From the IMG/VR virus record IMGVR_UViG_3300008266_008826, positions 1 through 33,752 of that record: DNA of 33,752 nt. One strand, given 5' to 3'. Source of the DNA: a virus. Of this stretch, positions 7,740-14,950 are shown in pieces. The notes beneath the pieces are model-generated. The model saw nothing but the letters and a program-made list of their open reading frames with translations, did no database searches and was not told where the DNA came from. A program made the translations under genes and the position numbers. Positions within the stretch are counted from its first letter, which is position 1. Each line of letters starts with the position of its first letter.

Positions 7740-9149
7740 ATGGCTAAAAGTTTAATGGAGCAAATTGCAATGCTCCCAGAAGAACAAAGAAATGCTGTCC
7801 TTTCCGACATGGATATGGACACCCTACTTTGGGACTGGAAAGCCTGGGGCAGACCTGAACAGCAAGCACCAGAGGGTGATTGGAATATTTGGGCATACAT
7901 CGCAGGTCGTGGTGCTGGGAAAACTAGAACAGCAGCCGAGTGGGTTCGTGAAGAAGCAAAGCACACAAACAAGGGACAACTTCGTTTTGCCTTAGTTGCT
8001 CGTACCGCTGCTGACGTGCGTGACGTTATTGTCGAAGGTGAATCAGGAATTATCAATGTTTCACCACCAAGCGAAAAACCACACTATGAACCATCTAAGC
8101 GTCGTTTAACTTGGGCTAATGGAAACACAGCAACCTGTTTTACTGCTGACGAACCTGACTCACTCCGTGGTCCGCAGTTTACTCATGCATGGGGAGATGA
8201 AGTAGCGGCTTGGCGACAGACTCCAGACGCTGCTGGTATGACTGCTTTTGACAACTTACGAGTTGGAACTCGCCTCGGTGATCGTCCAAAAATTATGGTA
8301 ACAACTACACCTAAGCGAGTAGCACTTTTATATCAACTTATAGAAGAATCAAAGAAAAGCGGAAACGTAGTTATCACACGCGGAAGCACTATGGATAACT
8401 CAGGAAACTTATCTTCTGCATATATGGAAGCAATTATGGGAGTTTATGAGGGAACACGTTTAGCCGCTCAGGAACTTTACGGCGAAATGCTTGATGACAT
8501 TGACGGCGCTCTTTGGACTATTGAAATGATTGAGCGTAACCGTCATGCAGCGTTTCCAATTGGAACTCCGCTTCGTTGTATTGGCGTAGATCCATCTGTT
8601 GCAGAAAACCCAAGAGATGAGTGCGGTATTGTTGTATGCGCTTCAACCTCTGACAGAGACTTGTATAAAAGAGAAGCCTGGATTCTTGAAGATGCTTCTA
8701 TCCACGGATCGCCTGAAATATGGGCTAATAAAGTTGTAGAGATGGCGCGTAAGTGGATGTGTCCAGTTATCGCTGAAGTAAACCAAGGTGGAGCATTAGT
8801 GCGTAATGCAATTAATGCTATTGACCCAAATGTTAAGGTTTTAGAAGTCCACTCAAAGCACGGAAAGGCTTTGCGAGCAGAGCCAACAGTTTTGGCTTAC
8901 GAGCAGGGGCGCGTTCACCACGTTGGTTTCCTTGCTGAGCTTGAGGATCAAATGACCTCATGGATTCCAGGAGAAGGGAAATCTCCCGACCGAGTCGACG
9001 CTCTAGTTCATGCACTTACAGCTCTCCTAATAAAACCGCCTCAAGGTTTTGTAGGCGGGAGAATAACAGCACACTCTAACGCCCACCGGAAAATTGATAC
9101 CGGTAGGGGCGGTAGAGGTACTGCTAGGGTTTTTAAACCTAGAAATTAA
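7740..9149 (+). CDS. terL: Terminase large subunit (packaging ATPase and nuclease)
   Basis: This 469-residue motor protein pumps DNA into the prohead and cuts it. The N-terminal ATPase has Walker A AGRGAGKT (residues 55-62), Walker B with the catalytic Glu in HAWGDEVAAW (149-158), and the coupling motif TTTPK (188-192). The C-terminal RNase H-like nuclease has its first Asp in IGVDPS (281-286) and a late acidic site in SPDRVDAL. The length is normal and there is no intein or frameshift. The start has GAAGAGGA close upstream. It lies directly behind an intrinsic terminator, so expression depends on read-through or on a start inside the gap. It converges with the endolysin gene, with two bases between the stop codons. 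Confidence 0.95.
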   Translation: MAKSLMEQIAMLPEEQRNAVLSDMDMDTLLWDWKAWGRPEQQAPEGDWNIWAYIAGRGAGKTRTAAEWVREEAKHTNKGQLRFALVARTAADVRDVIVEGESGIINVSPPSEKPHYEPSKRRLTWANGNTATCFTADEPDSLRGPQFTHAWGDEVAAWRQTPDAAGMTAFDNLRVGTRLGDRPKIMVTTTPKRVALLYQLIEESKKSGNVVITRGSTMDNSGNLSSAYMEAIMGVYEGTRLAAQELYGEMLDDIDGALWTIEMIERNRHAAFPIGTPLRCIGVDPSVAENPRDECGIVVCASTSDRDLYKREAWILEDASIHGSPEIWANKVVEMARKWMCPVIAEVNQGGALVRNAINAIDPNVKVLEVHSKHGKALRAEPTVLAYEQGRVHHVGFLAELEDQMTSWIPGEGKSPDRVDALVHALTALLIKPPQGFVGGRITAHSNAHRKIDTGRGGRGTARVFKPRN

Positions 9150-9151
9150 AT

Positions 9152-9874
9152 TTACTTAACGGAAAATCCGTACTTTTTGCCTAGTTCTCCAAGGGACTTT
9201 GCTCCAGCATTGCCGTCAGCATCTGTTCCTTTGTATCCAAGCTTTTCTTGCCAAGTCTTGTAAGCAGCCTTAGTTGCATTGTCATACTTACCATCAACTT
9301 TGCACTTTGCGCCAAGAAGATCTACAAGAGCAGACTGAACTACCTTGATGTCATCATTGGTTGCTCCAAATTTTACGTTTGCGGCAACAACAACTTTTGT
9401 AGCGGCTGGCTTTGCTGGAGTGACTGCAGCAACAGCCTTAGCAAGAAATCCAACCTTACGGTCAGCAGGTGCTTTAGGATCAATGGTTGCTGGATCTTCA
9501 ATGAATGGGCAAGATACATCGTTGCCATAACGGAATGGTGCAATACGAGTTTCTAGGTGAAGATGCGGACCCGTGGAGTTTCCAGTGTTACCAGATTTTC
9601 CAAGTTCCTGTCCAACAGAAACTTTATCGCCCTTTTTCACGCCCTTGACGGATAGATGGCAGTACCAGATTTCGTACTTGTCAGCCTTAAGAACTACAAC
9701 TTCTCCGTATGACTTATCGGTCATTACGTTGGCAATAACGCCATCAGCAACTGCAAGAACAGGAGTTCCTACTGGCATGGCGTAATCAATACCTGTGTGA
9801 CGCTTAGCTGAGTAACGAGGGTTTGGACGACCCCACGGCTGAGAAATTTTTGGTTTTGCTACTGGGTTTGGCAT
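9152..9874 (-). CDS. Endolysin: M23 metallopeptidase with C-terminal peptidoglycan-binding domain
   Basis: This 240-residue protein is a LytM/M23 zinc endopeptidase that would cut peptide cross-links of the host wall. Zinc ligands are H26 and D30 in HTGIDY and H106 in PHLHLE, with H104 the catalytic His. GTPVLAVADGVI and GNSTGPHLHL are family hallmarks. An Ala/Lys/Pro linker (about 140-163) leads to a peptidoglycan_binding_1-like domain (about 165-235: DIKVVQSALVDLLG, VDGKYDNATKAAYKTWQ). There is no signal peptide, so it needs a holin or other release. AAAGGA lies 11 bases before the start. It sits behind the prim-pol gene on the minus strand, which is unusual for a late gene. Confidence 0.9.
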   Translation of the reverse strand: MPNPVAKPKISQPWGRPNPRYSAKRHTGIDYAMPVGTPVLAVADGVIANVMTDKSYGEVVVLKADKYEIWYCHLSVKGVKKGDKVSVGQELGKSGNTGNSTGPHLHLETRIAPFRYGNDVSCPFIEDPATIDPKAPADRKVGFLAKAVAAVTPAKPAATKVVVAANVKFGATNDDIKVVQSALVDLLGAKCKVDGKYDNATKAAYKTWQEKLGYKGTDADGNAGAKSLGELGKKYGFSVK

Positions 9875-9893
9875 TGTAGTCTTAATCCTTTTT

Positions 9894-9921
9894 GTAAACG
9901 ACGGTTATTTACCCAGTTTAC
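9894..9921. promoter_or_regulatory. Inverted repeat upstream of endolysin gene
   Basis: GTAAAC (9894-9899) and GTTTAC (9916-9921) form a spaced inverted repeat in the 63-bp gap between the prim-pol and endolysin genes. The left arm extends to TAAACGAC, the same eight bases as one arm of the repeat in the divergent control region near 12900. It may be a binding site of a shared regulator. Confidence 0.35.
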
Positions 9922-9937
9922 CAAACTCTAGCAAACC

Positions 9938-12580
9938 CTATCTGGCAAACCTATTGGCTGCTCCCCAGTCAACTTCACTAGAAAGTACAGGTCTAGGCTT
10001 CAAAGATCTGCCATGAACAACTGCCTGAGAGCCCGTACCTACAAGATCAATGTTTCTTTCAAGCATCTTTTTCTGGAAAGCAGTTTGGCTCATAGGCTTT
10101 TCACCACGATCCTCAGCCCATATTCTATAAATACTGTAGAGAGATTTAATTGGTGTAGTGGCTCCCTCTGAAACATTAGTTTCTTCATCAAGAAACAGAC
10201 CAATACGATCCTCATTCTTGCGATAAATTTCAGCAGCTTCAGAGACAACCGAACACCAACCAAGAGCATCACGGGCGCTTGAATTAAGCATTTTTATAGC
10301 ACCTTCAACACACCAAGACAACACTGCAGGTAGTGCTCCTTCAGCATCAAAAATGTATTCCTTTAAGTCTGGGTCTGGATTTTCAGGTACGTGAACAAAT
10401 GGCATAGGACGAATACGTCTCCACATAGCGTCATCATTAATGATTGGACGGTGGTTAGTAGAGATCCACAACTTTGCCTGTGATTGGAATGTGAAAGGCT
10501 TTTCTCCTGGGGAACGAGCAGAAATTTCAGATGAACCAGTTAACTTTTTAACTGAGTTTTCCTTTAATCTTTCTGAGTCTGGAAGTTCATCGACCCAGAC
10601 CATACGGCGACCACGAAGTTCAGCCCAGTGGTATAAATCTGATCCCTGAGCACCGCCGTCGTTACTAGCAAGAATACTTGAATCAAATGGCCAAGAATAC
10701 TGCTTAGTACCAAGACATTTTACAATCGCTTCAACAAAAGTGTTTTTACCAGAACCAGCAGGACCGTAAACCAAGAACATTACGTCATACGTACTCAAGC
10801 CAGTAAGAGAATAACCTGCAGCTCTTTGTAGCCATTCTTGATATTCTTTGTCTCCATTTGTAGCAAACTCTAAGAATTGTTGCCAACGCACATTACGCAA
10901 TCCGGGAGTGTAAGCAACAGGGGCACGTTTTGTAATGTATAAATCTGGTCGGTTCTGTAAAAGCTCACCAGTACGTAAATCAACGACTCCGTTTTTTACA
11001 CCAAGCAAGTTTAAGTCAGAGTCCCACTTATCCACTTCCACACGTATTCTACGGTCAGAGTTAGCGTTCTCAACTGCAGACTTAAGACGAGCGTTTGATT
11101 TTGAAAGTTGAGCCCACTTAATAATTTCTGATTGCTTTTCTGTCTGACCCTCGTATTGAATAACTTCACTAGCAATAACAGGAGCAAGACTTTTTGCAAG
11201 TTCCTGCATTTCAAGACGTTCCGTGTCCGGCTTCCAATAAGTACCAGACCAGTGGAACCAGCCAATACCTTCTGTATATCTAATTGCTACACCAAAGGTA
11301 TCTACAAAGCGACGACCGTTACCTGTATCAGATAGGGTACGCTCTCCAACTTTTCCACCATCTTCTTCACTAATAGCATCTGTATCTTTTGGAACATTTA
11401 AGTTTGCAAGAGATGATGCTTCAGCAACAGACTCTCCGTTATTGACACTCTCTGAAACAGAGCCAGCAATTGTTCCTGGAAGATATTTATCGTCCTCAGC
11501 AACAGGCTGAACAACACCAGTTAAAGCAACTAACTCGGAAGGTTGCTCGGAATCCTTTGAAAACTTTTCACGAGTTTCTTCGTTTAATCTTTTAGCCCAT
11601 CCAGTTTCTTTGTCTGTAATTCCAGGCCATTTCATCTCAATCTTTGGGTTGTTTACAACAAAGTCAATAGCGTTATTTACGTGCTTTGTTAGTTCGTCTA
11701 CTTCAAGAGGAGGACTAACTTTTTCATAGTTAAACCGCAACATTAAGGTTTCTACAGACTGACGACCAAGAAGTGTTTTGACATCAAACTTGTTTGCAAC
11801 AGCACAAGTTAACTTGTAGATATCAACTGCACGGGAGCCCTCTTCAATACCTTCCTCAAGCATTTTTTCAATATCAACTCGGTCTGCGCCGAAATCAACA
11901 TCTGCAAAAGTCTCAGTCCAGTCAACAGTTCCAACAGCAGAACGAGACTTGCGCTTACGAAGAAAAGCAAGCAACTCCTCTGGTGCCTCAGCCATTTCAA
12001 TTTCCCAAGGAGCTTTGCCTTCAGCCCACTCATAGTTAACACCAGAGAAGTGACGTGACGGAGCAATAAGAACATAACCATTGTGCTTAATATCAATACC
12101 CTTGATACCAGCAGCTTTTAGGTTTCCAATAAGTTCTTCTGACTCATCACAGCGATAAAAAATGTGACGACCCCTGTGAGTACGCCCACCTAGCGTGTAC
12201 AAACCAGTAGTTGCTTCAACTGTTGGTGGTAGTGCACCTTCAACTAGTTTTTCAAATTCTTCAAAAGAATTGTGACCACCAGAACGAGGATCAATATCAA
12301 TTACAAAAAATCCTGATGGACGACAAAAGACACCAATGTTTGCTTCAGGGTCACGTTCCCACCAACGAGAAATTTCTAATACATCACTGGAAGCTCCAGT
12401 ATGCCAAGAATTTAAAGCTGGGTGCTTACCCACATCTTTAGGCTCAGCGTGTGTCTGATTGCAAGTACAACGACCACCAACAATGCCGTAGCAAGGGAGA
12501 ATTTTCCATCCTTGGGATGCGTACCAAGAAGTCGCTTTAGCGAATCTTCCGTCTAAATTTGCCTTGTCATGTTCGCTCAT
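9938..12580 (-). CDS. Primase-polymerase / SF3 helicase fusion (D5-like)
   Basis: This 880-residue protein combines primer synthesis and DNA unwinding. The N-terminal prim-pol domain (about 15-210) shows the metal-binding VIDIDPR (D95, D97), GRHIFYR (138-143) and a Cys/His group (C30, C38, C40, H44). A poorly conserved linker (about 335-425) is rich in acidic and small residues. A D5_N-like domain (about 430-570) precedes the SF3 AAA+ helicase: Walker A GPAGSGKNT (606-614), Walker B RMVWVDE (659-665) and sensor-like KLWISTNHRP. It is probably the replicative initiator of the phage. ATGA coupling joins it to the small HTH gene upstream. This architecture is well known in actinophages and satellite elements. 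Confidence 0.92.
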   Translation of the reverse strand: MSEHDKANLDGRFAKATSWYASQGWKILPCYGIVGGRCTCNQTHAEPKDVGKHPALNSWHTGASSDVLEISRWWERDPEANIGVFCRPSGFFVIDIDPRSGGHNSFEEFEKLVEGALPPTVEATTGLYTLGGRTHRGRHIFYRCDESEELIGNLKAAGIKGIDIKHNGYVLIAPSRHFSGVNYEWAEGKAPWEIEMAEAPEELLAFLRKRKSRSAVGTVDWTETFADVDFGADRVDIEKMLEEGIEEGSRAVDIYKLTCAVANKFDVKTLLGRQSVETLMLRFNYEKVSPPLEVDELTKHVNNAIDFVVNNPKIEMKWPGITDKETGWAKRLNEETREKFSKDSEQPSELVALTGVVQPVAEDDKYLPGTIAGSVSESVNNGESVAEASSLANLNVPKDTDAISEEDGGKVGERTLSDTGNGRRFVDTFGVAIRYTEGIGWFHWSGTYWKPDTERLEMQELAKSLAPVIASEVIQYEGQTEKQSEIIKWAQLSKSNARLKSAVENANSDRRIRVEVDKWDSDLNLLGVKNGVVDLRTGELLQNRPDLYITKRAPVAYTPGLRNVRWQQFLEFATNGDKEYQEWLQRAAGYSLTGLSTYDVMFLVYGPAGSGKNTFVEAIVKCLGTKQYSWPFDSSILASNDGGAQGSDLYHWAELRGRRMVWVDELPDSERLKENSVKKLTGSSEISARSPGEKPFTFQSQAKLWISTNHRPIINDDAMWRRIRPMPFVHVPENPDPDLKEYIFDAEGALPAVLSWCVEGAIKMLNSSARDALGWCSVVSEAAEIYRKNEDRIGLFLDEETNVSEGATTPIKSLYSIYRIWAEDRGEKPMSQTAFQKKMLERNIDLVGTGSQAVVHGRSLKPRPVLSSEVDWGAANRFAR

Positions 12581-12792
12581 TCAGAGCCGCCAACAAAAGA
12601 CTTTGTTGTTAAAGAGTTAAACCAAAAAACTGCATCATTCTCAGAAACGTAAGCGCGTTCACGTCCTGTTTCAGTAACCGTAAGAACGGCAGGAAGTTCG
12701 CCAGATGCAATTGCACGTGAAATTACACGTGGAGGCAGTCCGAATTTGATTGAAATACTACGAATACTTAATCGTTTTGCCGTCGTTTGCAT
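12577..12792 (-). CDS. Small HTH protein (excisionase/MerR-like fold)
   Basis: This 71-residue protein has a winged-HTH look: RLSIRSISIKFGLPPRVISR (residues 7-26) is the HTH, followed by AIASGELPAV and RAYVSENDAVFWF, as in helix_turn_helix_17/excisionase-type proteins that read one short DNA site. It overlaps the prim-pol gene by ATGA and begins next to the divergent control region, so it may bind the inverted repeats there and regulate its own operon, or help the primase find the origin. The only recombinase in view lies 8 kb away, so an excisionase role is possible but not favoured. Confidence 0.65.
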   Translation of the reverse strand: MQTTAKRLSIRSISIKFGLPPRVISRAIASGELPAVLTVTETGRERAYVSENDAVFWFNSLTTKSFVGGSE

Positions 12793-12856
12793 CGTTAACT
12801 TTCTCTAGATAGATAAATAAAATTTGCGTATTTTGGTAAATACGGCTGATGTGAAA

Positions 12857-12862
12857 ACTATA
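12857..12862 (-). promoter_or_regulatory. Candidate -10 box of the minus-strand replication operon
   Basis: Read on the minus strand this is TATAGT (5 of 6), preceded by TG, 65 bases before the HTH gene. A -35 match is weak (TGTTGT, 17 bases upstream). It faces another TATAGT on the plus strand at 12912, forming a divergent promoter pair. Confidence 0.45.
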
Positions 12863-12874
12863 CATCAACTAAGT

Positions 12875-12910
12875 CATAAACAACAGGCCCCCTTGAACGT
12901 GTCGTTTATG
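12875..12910. promoter_or_regulatory. Inverted repeat in the divergent control region (operator candidate)
   Basis: CATAAACAAC (12875-12884) and GTCGTTTATG (12901-12910) are inverted repeats matching at 9 of 10 bases with a 16-base spacer. They lie between two outward-facing -10 boxes, so a dimeric regulator bound here would control both directions. The 180-bp region 12793-12972 holds no gene and appears to be the main switch of this part of the genome. Confidence 0.55.
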
Positions 12911-12917
12911 GTATAGT
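12909..12917 (+). promoter_or_regulatory. Extended -10 promoter for the plus-strand gene at 12973
   Basis: TGG followed by TATAGT (12912-12917) is an extended -10 element. No good -35 is seen at 17 bases, as is common with extended -10 promoters. The -10 directly abuts the right arm of the inverted repeat, so bound regulator would block it. A short imperfect CCACACCG/CGGTGG hairpin (12935-12954) would be in the leader. Confidence 0.5.
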
Positions 12918-12972
12918 TATTCAACCACACCGTTGTAGCGGTGGATTTATCCTACACCAGAAAGAGACCACC

Positions 12973-13320
12973 GTGTCCTCTAGCATGTCCTTACTTTCTT
13001 CCTTAAGTTTATTTCTTGGCAGCTCGGCAACCATAATTGGGGTATTGGTAGCCGTATATAAAGTTAGTAAAAGACTTGAAGGAGCCATTGGAACTGACTC
13101 AAAAGGTAGGTCAATAGCGGAAAGACTAGATAGAGTCGAACACCAGTTGTGGGAAAACGGTGGAACATCTCTTGCTGACCGTGTCAATAAAATTGAAGCG
13201 CATAGCATAGAAACTTCGACAGAAGTCAAATTTATTAAAGATCTAATTGTCAACAATATGGCTGCCCCAGTTGTTCAAGACATCCCAAGGAAACGCAAAT
13301 CTACAAGAAAACCAGCCTAG
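12973..13320 (+). CDS. Membrane-anchored coiled-coil protein, possible holin-like
   Basis: This 115-residue protein has one hydrophobic segment (about 6-30, SLLSSLSLFLGSSATIIGVL onwards), then helical heptad-rich parts: SIAERLDRVEHQLWENGG and SLADRVNKIEAH. It ends in a very basic tail (PRKRKSTRKPA). This plan, one N-terminal membrane helix, a coiled coil with a central NGG turn and a basic C-terminus, is common among small phage membrane proteins, some annotated as holins. The GTG start follows GAAAGAG. It has its own promoter in the divergent control region. It is not next to the endolysin, so a lysis role is uncertain. Confidence 0.6.
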   Translation: MSSSMSLLSSLSLFLGSSATIIGVLVAVYKVSKRLEGAIGTDSKGRSIAERLDRVEHQLWENGGTSLADRVNKIEAHSIETSTEVKFIKDLIVNNMAAPVVQDIPRKRKSTRKPA

Positions 13321-13377
13321 TTTTCTAACAGTTTTTATAAAATAAAAGCGACACACCGACAACTCAAATCACTTAAA

Positions 13378-13395
13378 TAACAGATATTTCTGTTA
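13378..13395. promoter_or_regulatory. Perfect palindrome TAACAG/CTGTTA
   Basis: Six-base perfect arms with a six-base centre (ATATTT), in the gap before the gene at 13447. Together with the palindrome 12 bases further on, it suggests a regulator with two dimer sites. Confidence 0.4.
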
Positions 13396-13406
13396 ATGTT
13401 CTTACA

Positions 13407-13428
13407 TATCTAGTAACAAGACTAGATA
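13407..13428. promoter_or_regulatory. Perfect inverted repeat just before a ribosome binding site
   Basis: TATCTAGT (13407-13414) and ACTAGATA (13421-13428) are perfect eight-base arms around AACAAG. The repeat ends three bases before the GAAGGA ribosome binding site of the next gene. It could be a DNA operator or an RNA hairpin that affects translation start. Confidence 0.45.
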
Positions 13429-13446
13429 GTGGAAGGACTAGTGGTT

Positions 13447-13737
13447 ATGGGAAAACTAGCGCAAAAAGCTTCAGAACTATCTACTCCAAGTTTTGGGCTA
13501 CCTTGTGGTGTATCCAAGGTAGTAGAAAAAATGGATAATGAAGATAAAGAAACACTTGAACTATTGCTATTTCCTGTTAGCGAAAATGCAAAAAGATTTT
13601 CAAACAAACAAATTTATGATTTATTAATTTCAGAAAAATTTGACATTGCGCAGTCGTCTATAGCACTCCACCGTAGGAAGCAATGTAGATGCTTCACTGG
13701 CATAAATGCCAGACTAACCGCATTGAATGGATCCTAA
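13447..13737 (+). CDS. Small basic protein, possible DNA-binding
   Basis: This 96-residue protein is not recognised with certainty. The part KRFSNKQIYDLLISEKFDIA, followed by QSSIALHRRKQCRC, reads like a helical DNA-binding domain with a basic recognition helix. The N-terminus (KLAQKASELSTPSFGLPCGV) is low in structure. I prefer the ATG at 13447, nine bases after GAAGGA; GTG codons at 13429 and 13441 are alternatives. Two palindromes lie directly upstream, which would fit autoregulation. It overlaps the start of the metallophosphoesterase by 11 bases, so the two are coupled and may act together on DNA. Confidence 0.6.
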   Translation: MGKLAQKASELSTPSFGLPCGVSKVVEKMDNEDKETLELLLFPVSENAKRFSNKQIYDLLISEKFDIAQSSIALHRRKQCRCFTGINARLTALNGS

Positions 13738-14950
13738 AGTGTCAGATGAATTTGCAAAAAAAGTTTTAGAAGAACTTGCTTCCCCTGGCAAAACAGGGTC
13801 CGATAGACGGGCTCAAGAGACTCCAGAGGCATTTAGACCTCGTATGGATATAGACCACACTTCTGGTGGTTTTGTTGTCAGCACCCCAAGACCGGCTGGT
13901 AACTCTGCAGATGCTAATGAAATTTTAATTGAATTTGGTCTTGATCCAGCAGCGTGGAAAGTCACAAGTGTACGTCAAGGTAAGTGGCAAACTTTTAACG
14001 AAAACTGGCTTGAATCTTTCCGAGTATCAGTTGTTCCAGCAGACTATGCAGACAGCCTAGATTCAGACTTAGATTTAGAAAAACTTGTAGATGAAATTAA
14101 AAAATGGAAACCAACAAAAGGTTCCAAGCAAGTTACAGGAGATGGAGCTTTTGTAATTGCTCCTAGCGATCAACAAATTGGTAAAAAAGCAAATGGTCAC
14201 GGAACAGAACAATCAGTTCAAAGAATTCTTGGAGTTACTGAAGGTGCCTTTGCTCGCTACCAAGAACTAAATAAAATTGGTCGTAATCTTGGAACTGTAG
14301 CAATGCTTCTTGCAGGAGATCACGTAGAAGGAAATGTTTCTCAGGGCGGGCGACTACAAAGCCCAGCAGCCTCTGATTTAGGTCAGACAGAGCAGACACG
14401 AGTTGCCCGTCGTTTATTGATGCAACAAATTAAGGCTTTTGCACCACACTGCGAGGAACTTGTTATCGCTGTGGTAAATGGAAATCATGACGAAGTAACA
14501 CGTCAAGTTGTAGCCGATCCTTCTGACGGGTGGAACGTAGAGATTGCTTCTGCAGTCCAAGACGCTTGTGCAGAGAATCCAGAACTTGCTCACGTAAAGT
14601 TCCGTTACCCAGAAAAAGATCATCAGACTTTAACTGTAGACATTAAAGGAACTCTTGTAGGTCTATTTCACGGGCATCAAAGCGGACGCGATGTTGTTAA
14701 ATATCTATCTGGACAAGCTGCAGGACAGACTGCTCTTGGTCAGGCAGATGTCTGGGTTTCAGGACACTTCCATCATTTTAAGGCTCTAGATATTGGCTCT
14801 CGCCTATGGCTACAAGCTCCTACTACCGATCCAGGTTCTCCATGGTGGCGCGACCGTTCAGGTTTAGAAAGTAAGCCAGGTCTTTTAACTTTTACTGTGG
14901 GACAGAATCACGACGCTCGTAGAGATATAAGCATCATTCAAACAGATTAA
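13727..14950 (+). CDS. Calcineurin-like metallophosphoesterase
   Basis: This 407-residue protein has the two-metal phosphoesterase motifs in order: APSDQQIGK (146-153), AGDHVEGN (196-203), NGNHDE (251-256), FHGHQ (314-318) and SGHFHHF (345-351). The first motif is D-x-Q instead of the usual D-x-H, so one metal ligand is changed. Residues 1-135 are a separate N-terminal region, probably for DNA or partner binding. Family members cut phosphodiesters or phosphomonoesters; in phages they often act as Mre11/SbcD-like nucleases or RNA/DNA end-processing enzymes, but no SbcC-like partner is seen here. Its stop codon shares the palindrome TTAA with the stop of the convergent WhiB gene. Confidence 0.85.
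   Translation: MDPKVSDEFAKKVLEELASPGKTGSDRRAQETPEAFRPRMDIDHTSGGFVVSTPRPAGNSADANEILIEFGLDPAAWKVTSVRQGKWQTFNENWLESFRVSVVPADYADSLDSDLDLEKLVDEIKKWKPTKGSKQVTGDGAFVIAPSDQQIGKKANGHGTEQSVQRILGVTEGAFARYQELNKIGRNLGTVAMLLAGDHVEGNVSQGGRLQSPAASDLGQTEQTRVARRLLMQQIKAFAPHCEELVIAVVNGNHDEVTRQVVADPSDGWNVEIASAVQDACAENPELAHVKFRYPEKDHQTLTVDIKGTLVGLFHGHQSGRDVVKYLSGQAAGQTALGQADVWVSGHFHHFKALDIGSRLWLQAPTTDPGSPWWRDRSGLESKPGLLTFTVGQNHDARRDISIIQTD

Noticed and set aside
12577-12792. Excisionase for a prophage integration system
   Set aside because: The fold fits, but no integrase is nearby and the gene is coupled to the prim-pol gene, so a replication or operon regulator is more likely.
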